Below are positions 16,025 through 24,491 of a DNA stretch of 49,734 nt, piece after piece; position 1 is the first letter of the stretch; every line of letters starts with the position of its first letter. Source of the stretch: JAVVHE01 sp032249695. Its GTDB lineage: Bacteria; Pseudomonadota; Alphaproteobacteria; Sphingomonadales; Sphingomonadaceae. Under the pieces are notes generated by a model. It was given only the letters and a program-made list of their open reading frames with translations. It ran no database searches and was not told the origin of the DNA. The translations under genes and the position numbers were made by a program. The stretch covers positions 1-49,734 of the forward strand of contig JAVVHE010000020.1 of the NCBI GenBank assembly GCA_032249695.1, written 5' to 3'.

Positions 16025-17566
16025 CTACTCCATGGTGGGGATCAGGAACGCGTTGCCCCCCGCGCCCGTCCGCGCACGGCCGCCATCTTCGGCTTGGGCG
16101 CCCAGGGTGCCGACGTCCGGCCAGCGCTGCGTGACGGTCTTCACCTTGGTGTAGAACCGCACGCCCTCCGGCCCGTGGACGTTGACGTCGCCGAACGCCG
16201 AGCGCTTCCAGCCCCCGAACGTGTGGTAAGCGACGGGCACCGGGATGGGCACGTTCACGCCCACCATCCCCACCTGCACCCGATCGACGAACTGGCGCGC
16301 CGCCGGGCCGGAGCGCGTGAAGATCGCCACGCCGTTGCCATACTGGTGCTTGGACGGAAGCTCAATCGCCTCGTCCAGGTCGCGCGCGCGGACGATCTGC
16401 AGGACCGGGCCGAAAATCTCCTCGCGATAGGACTGCATGCCCGGCGTCACGCGGTCGAACAGCGTCGGGCCGATGAAGAAGCCGTCCTCGTGGCCCTGCA
16501 GACTGAAGCCGCGGCCATCGACGACCAGCTCCGCGCCTTCGTCGACACCCATCTGGATATAGTGCTCGATCCGCGCGCGGTGCTGCGCGGTGACGACGGG
16601 GCCATAGTCCGCGTCCGGATCGGTCGAGACGCCGATGCGCAGCGACGCAATCGCGGGCAGCAGCGCCTCGCGCAGCCGTTCGGCCGTGCCCTCGCCGACC
16701 GGCACCGCGACGGGCAGCGCCATGCAGCGCTCGCCGGCCGAGCCGAACGCCGCGCCGACCAGATCTTTGACGGTCTGCTCCATGTCGGCGTCGGGCAGGA
16801 TGATGCCGTGGTTCTTGGCGCCGCCCATCGCCTGCACGCGCTTGCCATTCGCCCAGCCGCGGGACGACACATATTGCGCGATGTCGGACGAGCCGACGAA
16901 GCTCACTGCGGCAATTTCAGGCGAATCGAGGATCGCGTCGACGGCATCCTTGTCGCCGTGGACGACGTTCAGCACGCCCTCGGGCAGCCCGGCCTCCAGC
17001 ATCAGCTCGCCAAGCCGCACCGGGACCGATGGATCGCGCTCGGACGGCTTCAGAATGAAGGCGTTGCCGCACGCGATCGCCGGCCCAAACATCCACATCG
17101 GGATCATCGCCGGGAAGTTGAACGGCGTGATCCCTGCGCAAATGCCCAGCGGAACGCGCATGGAATAGACGTCGATGCCGGGGCCAGCGCCCTGCGTATA
17201 CTCACCCTTCAGCGCATGCGGGATGCCGCAGGCGAACTCGATCACCTCCAGGCCGCGCTGGATGTCGCCGCGCGCGTCCGCCACCACCTTGCCGTGCTCG
17301 CTGGCGAGCAGTCGGGCGAGGCTGTCCATCTCGCGCTCGACCAGCTCCTTGAAGCGGAACATCACGCGCGCGCGCCGCTGCGGGTTGACCGCAGCCCATG
17401 CCGGCTGCGCGGCCTCCGCCGCCTCCACCGCCGCACGAACCGCACCGGCCCCATCCAGCCCCACCCGGCGCTGCGACTGGCCGGTATTTGGATCGAACAC
17501 GTCGCCGAAGCGGGCGCCGCCATGCGGACGGCGCGCGCCCGCGATCAGGTGGTGGATTTCGTCCAT
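16025..17566 (-). CDS. mmsA: methylmalonate-semialdehyde dehydrogenase (CoA-acylating)
   Basis: A 513-aa ALDH-superfamily enzyme that converts methylmalonate semialdehyde (from valine) or malonate semialdehyde to propionyl-CoA or acetyl-CoA, with NAD and CoA and loss of CO2. Visible features are the ITPFNFPAMIPMWM stretch, the ILKPSE lysine (K173), VSFVGSSDIAQYV, and the catalytic cysteine in GSAGERCMAL (C281). The GERCMA context is diagnostic of MmsA rather than other ALDHs. Length is normal. The start ATG at 17566 (MDEIHHLIAG) was chosen by family alignment from memory. Its propionyl-CoA product is the same as that of the MCR-PCS pair at the window's left end. Confidence 0.92.
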   Translation of the reverse strand: MDEIHHLIAGARRPHGGARFGDVFDPNTGQSQRRVGLDGAGAVRAAVEAAEAAQPAWAAVNPQRRARVMFRFKELVEREMDSLARLLASEHGKVVADARGDIQRGLEVIEFACGIPHALKGEYTQGAGPGIDVYSMRVPLGICAGITPFNFPAMIPMWMFGPAIACGNAFILKPSERDPSVPVRLGELMLEAGLPEGVLNVVHGDKDAVDAILDSPEIAAVSFVGSSDIAQYVSSRGWANGKRVQAMGGAKNHGIILPDADMEQTVKDLVGAAFGSAGERCMALPVAVPVGEGTAERLREALLPAIASLRIGVSTDPDADYGPVVTAQHRARIEHYIQMGVDEGAELVVDGRGFSLQGHEDGFFIGPTLFDRVTPGMQSYREEIFGPVLQIVRARDLDEAIELPSKHQYGNGVAIFTRSGPAARQFVDRVQVGMVGVNVPIPVPVAYHTFGGWKRSAFGDVNVHGPEGVRFYTKVKTVTQRWPDVGTLGAQAEDGGRARTGAGGNAFLIPTME

Positions 17567-17692
17567 CGTGTCAGGCTTTCGAACGGGGCCGGGCGTGCCC
17601 GGCGGGCGCACCCGTCTAGGCTCGCACGCGCAACCCTCGCAAGCCTGCGCCGACCTCGCCGAGGCAGTGGCGGCAGCGTCAGGCCGTCAGCT

Positions 17693-19279
17693 TCAATCGA
17701 CGTCGTCAGGGTCCTTGTAGGCGAACGGATCGCGCGCTGAGGGCCCGGTTGGCAGCACGGCGCGCGGCAGCGGCTTGTCACGGTTGGCTGCGTCGAGCAG
17801 CAGCGATGCTAGTACCGTCGACGCCTGGCGCAGGTCGTCGGCCGTCAGGTGGTCGTAGGTGTCCACATTCGAGTGGTGCACCCGGCTCATGTAATCGAGC
17901 GGATCTTGCAAGAACTGGAAGGCGGGGAGGCCCAGCCCCGCCATGTTCTCGTGATCGGTGCCGCCCGTTTTGCCGGTAACAACTTGCGTCACGCCCATAC
18001 TGCCGAACGGTCCGATCATCTCGCGCAGCAACGGGACTGCCGCCAAGTTGCCTTCGGCGTAGATACCGCGCAGTTTACCCGATCCATTGTCGATATTGAA
18101 ATAGACTGCGAGCTGATCGTACTCCGCAAGCTTGATTACCGGAAAACGACGATCCCAGTCGTTATAGTATTCTGCGAGACCTGCGCCCTGCAAGGGCGCG
18201 GGGCGTTTGGCAATGTGGCTTTCGATATAAGCGGTGGACCCCATCAGCCCCTGCTCCTCGCCCGCCCACAGCGCGAAGCGGATCGTGCGCTTCGACTTCA
18301 CGCCCGATTTCGCGAGGATGCGTGCCGCCTCCATCACGGAGAACACGCCAGCGCCGTCGTCGGCCGCACCGTCGCCAGCCGCCCAGCTATCGAGGTGGCC
18401 GCCCGCCATCACAAATCCTGCCTTGGGGTCGCTACCCGGGATTTCCGCTATAATATTGTAGGCTTTAGGATCGTCGTCGTGGAAGCGCGTTCGGCTGTCG
18501 ATCTCCATCTTCACCGGCCCCAGCTTCGCCAGCCGCGCGATGCGGCGATAATCCTCGGCCGCCAATTCGATGCCCGGCAGCGCGGCTCCCGTCTCGAACT
18601 GATAGCCCTCGCCGTGGACTAGTCCGCCATCGCGGTAGGACTGGCGGACCATCGCGACCGCGCCCTCGCTCTTCAGGAACGCATCGAGCTTGGCGCGGAG
18701 CAGCAGCCCCTTGGTGAAGGTCAGCCCGCGCTCGGGCCGCCAATCGGGCAGCGGGTAAGCGTCGGCGCGGCCGATGTCCTCGCCCGTCAGCCGCTGGAAC
18801 GGCGCGCGCGATGGCTCAGAGCCGTCGGTCGGCAGGCTGACGAGCACGATCTTGCCATTCAGCTTGCCTCGCCACTGATCGAAGTCGCGCTCGCGCTTGA
18901 TCGGGGCGACGATCACCTCGGCAGTCAGCGCGCCGCCGGTTGAGGGCGTCCATGCGATCGGCTGGGCGTGCAGCTGGATCGCGCGCGGCGTAAGCATCCG
19001 CACAGAGACGCTTTCGACCGACCATCCCCGGCCGAACTGGAAACCTTCGCGGTGGACATTCTGCAGTCCCCACTCGCGGAACTTTGCCATTGTCCACGCC
19101 TCGGCAGCGCGCATCCCCGGCGAGTTGGTGATCCGCGGGCCGATCACGTCGCTCAGATACTGCGCGGTCTGCATGACCTGGGAGCGGTTCAGGCCCTCGT
19201 CGATGATCGCATTGGGGGGCGGCGCGGCGAGCGCTGGGGCGGCGCTGGCGAACAGGATGGCTGCAACGATGAGGCGCAC
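17693..19279 (-). CDS. exported M28-family zinc peptidase
   Basis: A 528-aa secreted metallopeptidase of the M28 (aminopeptidase/carboxypeptidase Q-like) family. The signal peptide is M(V)RLIVAAILFASAAPALA, cleaved before APPP. Zinc ligands can be read in GGHLDSWAAGDGAADDGAG (His, Asp), WAGEEQGLMGS (Glu-Glu) and the late SRVHHSNVDTYDHL (His), with an Asp in FNIDNGSG. A PA-like insert domain lies between about 130 and 250. The start is GTG at 19279 with GGAG seven bases upstream. It probably degrades peptides in the periplasm, alongside the M19 dipeptidase upstream on the same strand. The sequence has no obvious defect. Confidence 0.9.
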   Translation of the reverse strand: MRLIVAAILFASAAPALAAPPPNAIIDEGLNRSQVMQTAQYLSDVIGPRITNSPGMRAAEAWTMAKFREWGLQNVHREGFQFGRGWSVESVSVRMLTPRAIQLHAQPIAWTPSTGGALTAEVIVAPIKRERDFDQWRGKLNGKIVLVSLPTDGSEPSRAPFQRLTGEDIGRADAYPLPDWRPERGLTFTKGLLLRAKLDAFLKSEGAVAMVRQSYRDGGLVHGEGYQFETGAALPGIELAAEDYRRIARLAKLGPVKMEIDSRTRFHDDDPKAYNIIAEIPGSDPKAGFVMAGGHLDSWAAGDGAADDGAGVFSVMEAARILAKSGVKSKRTIRFALWAGEEQGLMGSTAYIESHIAKRPAPLQGAGLAEYYNDWDRRFPVIKLAEYDQLAVYFNIDNGSGKLRGIYAEGNLAAVPLLREMIGPFGSMGVTQVVTGKTGGTDHENMAGLGLPAFQFLQDPLDYMSRVHHSNVDTYDHLTADDLRQASTVLASLLLDAANRDKPLPRAVLPTGPSARDPFAYKDPDDVD

Positions 19280-19502
19280 GGCGTGGCTCCAGTGACTGTG
19301 GCTGCAACGAAGCCGAGACGCGAGGCGGATGCAAGGGCGCATACGACCGAGGCAGGGCAGTAACGAGACCGCGGCGACCGACTATGCGCGTCGCCGGGCA
19401 TGTTGATCGCCCAAGCGCGACTGAGCGGCGCCCCGCTCATCAACGGCGGACCGCCATTCACACCGCTGTCCTGCCAAGATGCTGTCCTAGTCTGTCCCGG
19501 CT

Positions 19503-20762
19503 TCAAGGCTTTCCCGCTGGGATCGCTGTCTCGCCGGGTGGGCGTTCGCGCTGCAGGTGGGTGGCGACCTGTTCGGCCTGCGCCAGCACGCGCAGGATGT
19601 TTCCCTGCGCGATCTTGGCGAGGTCGGCGTCCGAATAGCCGCGCCGGATCAGCTCGGCGAAGAGGCGAGGGAGCTCATCCGCGCCGCCGAGCCCCACCGG
19701 AAGATCGGGCAATCCGTCAAAATCGGAGCCGATGCCGATATGGTCGATGCCGGCGACCTGCCGGATGTGGTCGATATGGTCGGCAACGTCCTTGACCGTC
19801 GCGCGCGGCGCAGGGTGGGCGGCCTCCCACGCTTTGACGCCAGCGTTGAGATCCGCCTGCGAGTGGCCGATCAGTGCCGCTTTCAGCCGGGCTTCCTCGG
19901 CCGCGAGATCCTGGTTCCAGCGCCAGACGGTGTCGCTGAGATAGGGCTGGGCGAAGTTGACCATCATCACGCCGCCATTGGCCGACAGCCGTTTCAGCAC
20001 CGCGTCGGATGCGTTGCGCGGATGGCCCGCGATCGCGCGTGCCTCCGAGTGGCTGAAGATGACCGGAGCGGCAGACGCATCGATCGCGGCGAGCATGGTC
20101 GTTTCCGCGACGTGGCTGATGTCGACCAGCATGCCCAGCCGGTTCATCTCGCGCACCACCTCCACCCCGAACGGGGTTAGACCGCCATGCTTCGGGGCAT
20201 CGGTCGCGCTATCGGCCCAGTCATTGTTCCGGAAATGCGTCAGCGTCATGTAGCGGACGCCCAGAGCATAGAGCTGGCGCAACACGCCCAAACTATTGTT
20301 GATCGAATGCCCGCCTTCGGCACCGAAGAAACCGCCGACCTTACCCGCCTTGATTGCCGCCCGCATCTCGGCCGCAGTTCCAACCTGCGCCATCTGGCCG
20401 GGATAGAGCGCGATCAGCCGCTTCATCACGTCGATCTGTTCGATCGTCTGCCGCACCGCTTCGTCCGGGGCAAGGTTCGCGTCGACATAGACCGACCAGA
20501 ATACCCCGCCGATGCCGCCCGCCTTCAGGCGTTTGAGATCGGTGTGGAAGCCTTTCAGCGGGCCGGAAACGCCCGTATAATCAAAGCCTTGCAGCCGGTT
20601 CTGGCGCTGCACGCGCAGTTGCTCCGGCACATCGATATGCCCATCGATCACGGGCGATTTCGCCAGCAGCGCGCGGGCTTGGGCGAGCGGGTCCTCAGCG
20701 GCCCGCGCCGGCGCCGCGGCGCTGAGGCACGCGATCAAAAGCAGTTGTCGAATGCGTGTCAT
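19503..20762 (-). CDS. membrane dipeptidase (M19 family), exported
   Basis: A 419-aa zinc dipeptidase of the renal-dipeptidase/M19 family. The signal peptide MTRIRQLLLIACLSAAAPARA precedes VIDGHIDVPEQL (the HxD metal ligands). Further metal-site features are FFGAEGGHSI (Glu), LVDISHVAE (His) and FSHSEARAIAGHPRN (His/Arg). GIGSDFDGLPD carries the late catalytic Asp. The ATG at 20762 has a strong GGGAGGGG. The gene nevertheless begins 68 bases inside the end of nadB on the same strand, suggesting one transcript. Confidence 0.92.
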   Translation of the reverse strand: MTRIRQLLLIACLSAAAPARAAEDPLAQARALLAKSPVIDGHIDVPEQLRVQRQNRLQGFDYTGVSGPLKGFHTDLKRLKAGGIGGVFWSVYVDANLAPDEAVRQTIEQIDVMKRLIALYPGQMAQVGTAAEMRAAIKAGKVGGFFGAEGGHSINNSLGVLRQLYALGVRYMTLTHFRNNDWADSATDAPKHGGLTPFGVEVVREMNRLGMLVDISHVAETTMLAAIDASAAPVIFSHSEARAIAGHPRNASDAVLKRLSANGGVMMVNFAQPYLSDTVWRWNQDLAAEEARLKAALIGHSQADLNAGVKAWEAAHPAPRATVKDVADHIDHIRQVAGIDHIGIGSDFDGLPDLPVGLGGADELPRLFAELIRRGYSDADLAKIAQGNILRVLAQAEQVATHLQRERPPGETAIPAGKP

Positions 20763-22332
20763 GGCCCCTCCCGGGCGGATGCAGGATCGTATCGCGCGGA
20801 TGGGGCAGCATCCCCGGGCAATCGAGCGTGAAATGCAGCCCGCGGCTTTCGCGCCGCGCCTTCGCTGATCGCACGATGAGGTCGGCGACCGTCACCAGAT
20901 TGCGCAGCTCGATCAAGTCGGCGGTCACACGGAACTCTCTGTAATATTGGCTGATTTCTCGCGTCAGCAGCGTGATGCGGTGGGCTGCGCGGTCGAGACG
21001 CTTGTCGGTGCGGACGATGCCGACATAGTCCCACATGAAGCGCCGCAGCTCGGCCCAGTTGTGGCTGACGACGACCGCCTCGTCGGGATCGGCGACGCGG
21101 CTGGCGTCCCACGCAGGCGCAGGTGGCGGCACGCCGGGCGCGGGTAGGCGCTGCAGGATGTCCTCGGCCGCGGCCTCGCCGAAAACCAGGCATTCCAAGA
21201 GCGAATTGGATGCCATCCGGTTGGCGCCGTGCAGGCCCGAGCAGCTGACTTCGCCCACCGCATAGAGGTTGATCAGGTCGGTCCGCCCCGCCAGGTCCAC
21301 CGCGACGCCGCCGCACGTATAGTGCGCGGCTGGCACCACCGGCACCGGCCCGGCTGCGAGGTCCAGCCCGAGCTCGCGCAGCTTCTTCTGGATGCCTGGG
21401 AAGTGCGCCTCGATGAAGTCGCGGCCGCGATGACTGATATCGAGATGGACAAACGGCGACCCCGATCGCTTCATCTCGCCATCGATTGCACGAGCGACGA
21501 CATCGCGCGGCGCCAGTTCGGCGCGCATATCGACATCGGGCATGAAGCGATGTCCATCACTCGGCCGCCGCAGCACCGCGCCCTCGCCGCGCAGAGCCTC
21601 GGTGAGCAGGAAGTTCTTGACCTCGGGGTGATAGAGGCAGGTCGGGTGGAACTGGTTGAACTCCATGTTCGCCACCCGGCACCCCGCGCGCCAGGCCATC
21701 GCGATGCCATCGCCCGTCGCGCCGTCGGGCGTCGTCGCGAAGCGGTAGACTCTGCTCGCTCCACCGGTCGCGAGCACGACGGAACGCGCGCGGATCGTCT
21801 CCACCTGCCCTGTGCGGGCGTTCAGCGCATAGCAGCCGTGCGCGCCCTCGCGGCCGGTGTGCTTTTCGGTGATGAGGTCGATCGCCCAACGATCGTGCAG
21901 TAGCGTGATGCCTGGCGAGCGCGCCGCGGCGGCAGAGAGAGCCTGCTGCACCGCCCAGCCGGTCATGTCGTCGACATGGACGATGCGGCGCGCGCGGTGG
22001 CCGCCCTCCTGCGTCAGATGATAGGCTCCGCCTTCCCCGGCGGTGAACGGCACGCCCAGCGCTGCCAGGCGGGCGATCGCCTGCGGCGCGCGTTCGACGA
22101 CGAACTCCACGGCCTCGCGGCGGCAGAGGCCGGCGCCAGCGATCAGCGTGTCCTCGATATGTGCGTCGAAGCTGTCGCCCGGCTCCAGCACCGCGGCGAT
22201 GCCGCCCTGCGCCCACGCAGTCGAGCCTTCGCCCTTCATCATTACGCCGACCCGAAGCCGCGGCGCGAGGTTTAGCGCAGCGGTCAGCCCAGCCGCGCCG
22301 CCCCCGATCACAAGAACGTCACAATCCACCAC
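20695..22332 (-). CDS. nadB: L-aspartate oxidase
   Basis: A 545-aa FAD enzyme that oxidises L-aspartate to iminoaspartate, the first step of de novo NAD synthesis. Seen: the Rossmann FAD motif VIGGGAAGLTAALNL, STAWAQGGIAAVL, HPTCLY, the ALRGEGAVLRR stretch, AAHYTCGGV, and GLHGANRMASNSLLECLVFG, all characteristic of NadB. The start is GTG at 22332, just before the FAD motif. The C-terminus runs about 20 residues past the usual end (after HPPGR) and reads in another frame through the signal-peptide region of the dipeptidase gene. nadA and nadC are not in the window. Confidence 0.93.
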   Translation of the reverse strand: MVDCDVLVIGGGAAGLTAALNLAPRLRVGVMMKGEGSTAWAQGGIAAVLEPGDSFDAHIEDTLIAGAGLCRREAVEFVVERAPQAIARLAALGVPFTAGEGGAYHLTQEGGHRARRIVHVDDMTGWAVQQALSAAAARSPGITLLHDRWAIDLITEKHTGREGAHGCYALNARTGQVETIRARSVVLATGGASRVYRFATTPDGATGDGIAMAWRAGCRVANMEFNQFHPTCLYHPEVKNFLLTEALRGEGAVLRRPSDGHRFMPDVDMRAELAPRDVVARAIDGEMKRSGSPFVHLDISHRGRDFIEAHFPGIQKKLRELGLDLAAGPVPVVPAAHYTCGGVAVDLAGRTDLINLYAVGEVSCSGLHGANRMASNSLLECLVFGEAAAEDILQRLPAPGVPPPAPAWDASRVADPDEAVVVSHNWAELRRFMWDYVGIVRTDKRLDRAAHRITLLTREISQYYREFRVTADLIELRNLVTVADLIVRSAKARRESRGLHFTLDCPGMLPHPRDTILHPPGRGHDTHSTTAFDRVPQRRGAGAGR

Positions 22333-22376
22333 CGGAATGGTAAGGGCGGCCGCGCGCCTGTCCAGTGGGCGTGCGG

Positions 22377-23435
22377 TCAGAGCGACAGCAACCTTGCGTC
22401 GCGTGGCGGGATACGGCCCGCCACGGCTTCAGTCCACGCCTCGGTCAGCGCGTCCGTGCCCTGCTCGTGGCGGACGGTGAGGTGCGGGCGGATCCAGTCG
22501 ACGTAGGTGGCCCACGCGGTGTCAAGGCGGCCGGCGGCGCCGCCCTCGCCCCAATCGGCCTGGCGCAGCTTCAGCCATGCGGGCGCGAAGAAGAACTGCG
22601 GGCGCGGGCCGGTTGGCGCAGCGAGCTTCGGGCCGATCTCGGCCATGTGCGTGTCGCCGATCGCCGCTGAGTGGGTCAGATGTTCGCCGAACCGCTCGTG
22701 CACGCGCGCGCGGAGCGCGCGGTCGCCCGCGAGGTCGATATAGGCGGTCGGCCGGGCGGGGATCGTCTCCAGCTCGGCGTAAGGCAGCACCCGGTCGTAG
22801 GCGCCTGTCTCGTCCGTAAAGGCCATGTTGCCGGGCGAGGTCAGCGCGATCAGCCGTGGCCGCCCGGCGCGCAGGCCGAGCGCGTGCGCGATGCCGAGCG
22901 CAGTCTTGGACGACGCCGACGAGACGATCAGCTGCTCCGCGCCGAAAAACGCGTTCGCCGCAAGGAAATCGTCGAACAGATAGGCCGTCGCGTGCAGGGG
23001 CTGCAGCACGGAGACGAGCGGATCGGCCACGCCGGACCAGCGCCGATAGCGGTTGTAGGCGCCGGGAAGCGCGGCGCGGTGCGTGCTGGTCTCGCTGAGG
23101 CCAGTGGCTCCGCTCGGCTCCAGCCGCAGCGTCAGGCGGTCGGCGAAGGTCAGGAAGCCGTAGATGCGCTCGCCCTCGGCGAGGCCGGGCGCGCGCGAGC
23201 GGGTGACGGTCGCGAAGCCCCAGGCGGGCACGCGGCCCCAGCCGTGCTCGGCGGGGTAGAAGTCCCAATAGCGCAGCGACTGGCCGTGCACCGCGTAGGT
23301 GACGGTGTTCGCGGTGAGCGCGGCGATGTCGACGCGAAGCTCGGCCTCGCCCGCGCCCGGCTCGGACGGCGCCGCGATGAAGCGCGTTTCGCCGATCGCC
23401 GCGCGGCGGACTTCGAATTGGGTCGCGCCGCTCAC
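22377..23435 (-). CDS. DUF2855 family protein
   Basis: A 352-aa protein of the DUF2855 family, function unknown. The fold looks distantly like medium-chain dehydrogenase/reductase proteins: ELRVDIAALTANTVTYAVHG near the start, then LIVSSASSKTALGIAHAL in the nucleotide-binding position. The start is GTG at 23435, within GTGA at the end of the ABC ATPase gene, so it is translationally coupled to it. Its physiological substrate cannot be deduced. Linkage to an ABC ATPase without a permease is unusual. Confidence 0.8.
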   Translation of the reverse strand: MSGATQFEVRRAAIGETRFIAAPSEPGAGEAELRVDIAALTANTVTYAVHGQSLRYWDFYPAEHGWGRVPAWGFATVTRSRAPGLAEGERIYGFLTFADRLTLRLEPSGATGLSETSTHRAALPGAYNRYRRWSGVADPLVSVLQPLHATAYLFDDFLAANAFFGAEQLIVSSASSKTALGIAHALGLRAGRPRLIALTSPGNMAFTDETGAYDRVLPYAELETIPARPTAYIDLAGDRALRARVHERFGEHLTHSAAIGDTHMAEIGPKLAAPTGPRPQFFFAPAWLKLRQADWGEGGAAGRLDTAWATYVDWIRPHLTVRHEQGTDALTEAWTEAVAGRIPPRDARLLSL

Positions 23436-24352
23436 GCCGCTTCGCCCGTCAGCGACAGGAATACGTCCTCCAGATCGGCCTCCTGCGTGGTGATGTCCTC
23501 GATCGCGTGGCCTGCGTCCGCGAGCGCGGCGATGACCTGTCCCGCCGACAGCGCCGACTTGTCGAAGGTGATCTTCAGCCGCCGTGCGCCGATCTGCTCC
23601 ACCCGCGCCATGCCGGGCAGCACCGGCGGCGTGGTGACGTCGTGATTAAGCGTCACGACCACCGCCTTGTCGCGAGCGCGGGCGAGGAGCGTCGGCGTCG
23701 GCTCATCGGCGACGACGCGGCCACTGTTGATGATAGCGATGCGGTCGCACAGCGCCTCGGCTTCCTCGAGATAGTGGGTCGTCAGCACCACCGTCGTGCC
23801 CGCGGCGTGCAGCTCGCGCACATAGGCCCAGAGCTGCTGGCGAAGCTCGATGTCGACGCCCGCGGTTGGCTCATCGAGGACGAGGACCGGCGGGTTGTGG
23901 ACCAGCGCCTTGGCGATCAGCAGTCGCCGCTTCATGCCGCCGCTGAGCGTGCGCGCATAAGCCTTCGCCTTGTCGCTGAGGCGCACGGCGGCGAGCAGCG
24001 CATCGGTGCGCCGTACCGCCTTGGGCACATTGTAGAGCCCCGCCTGCAGCTCCAGAACCTCGCGCGGGGTGAAATAGGCGTCGAACACGATTTCCTGGGG
24101 GACGACACCGATCGACGCGCGGGCGTTCCTAGGGTGTTCGTCGATGTCGAATCCCCAGATCGCAGCGCTGCCCTCCGTCTTGCGGACGAGACCCGCCAGG
24201 ACGTTGATGAGCGTCGACTTGCCTGCGCCATTGGGGCCGAGCAGCCCGAAGATCGATCCGCGCGGCACCGCGAGCGAGACATGATCGAGCGCGCGTTTGC
24301 CGTTGGCATAGGTCTTGGAAAGATTGCGGATATCGATGGCGGGGACGGGCAT
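23432..24352 (-). CDS. ABC transporter ATP-binding protein
   Basis: A 306-aa ATPase subunit of the ABC-2 or multidrug-export type. Walker A is GLLGPNGAGKST, the Q-loop lies in IGVVPQEIVFD, the signature is LSGGMKRRLLIA, Walker B is VLVLDEPTAGVD, and the switch is TTHYLEEAEAL. A C-terminal extension of about 80 residues (ITTQEADLEDVFLSLTG) is typical of this subfamily. The start ATG was placed at 24352 (MPVPAIDI); a longer open frame upstream is antisense to the serine hydrolase. No permease gene is adjacent: downstream is DUF2855 and upstream is a divergent hydrolase. The partner must be elsewhere. Confidence 0.92.
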   Translation of the reverse strand: MPVPAIDIRNLSKTYANGKRALDHVSLAVPRGSIFGLLGPNGAGKSTLINVLAGLVRKTEGSAAIWGFDIDEHPRNARASIGVVPQEIVFDAYFTPREVLELQAGLYNVPKAVRRTDALLAAVRLSDKAKAYARTLSGGMKRRLLIAKALVHNPPVLVLDEPTAGVDIELRQQLWAYVRELHAAGTTVVLTTHYLEEAEALCDRIAIINSGRVVADEPTPTLLARARDKAVVVTLNHDVTTPPVLPGMARVEQIGARRLKITFDKSALSAGQVIAALADAGHAIEDITTQEADLEDVFLSLTGEAA

Positions 24353-24491
24353 GGCGGGCCTGCGTAGCGGGCCGGGCAGGGCGGGGGAAGGCGCGGACGT
24401 GCGGCGATTGTTATTGGCGCGTGGCCAGCTCACCCCCGAGCCGGGGAGGGCACGGCTTCCGACCTGCGCTGCGTCCGCTAAGCTGCGCGCG

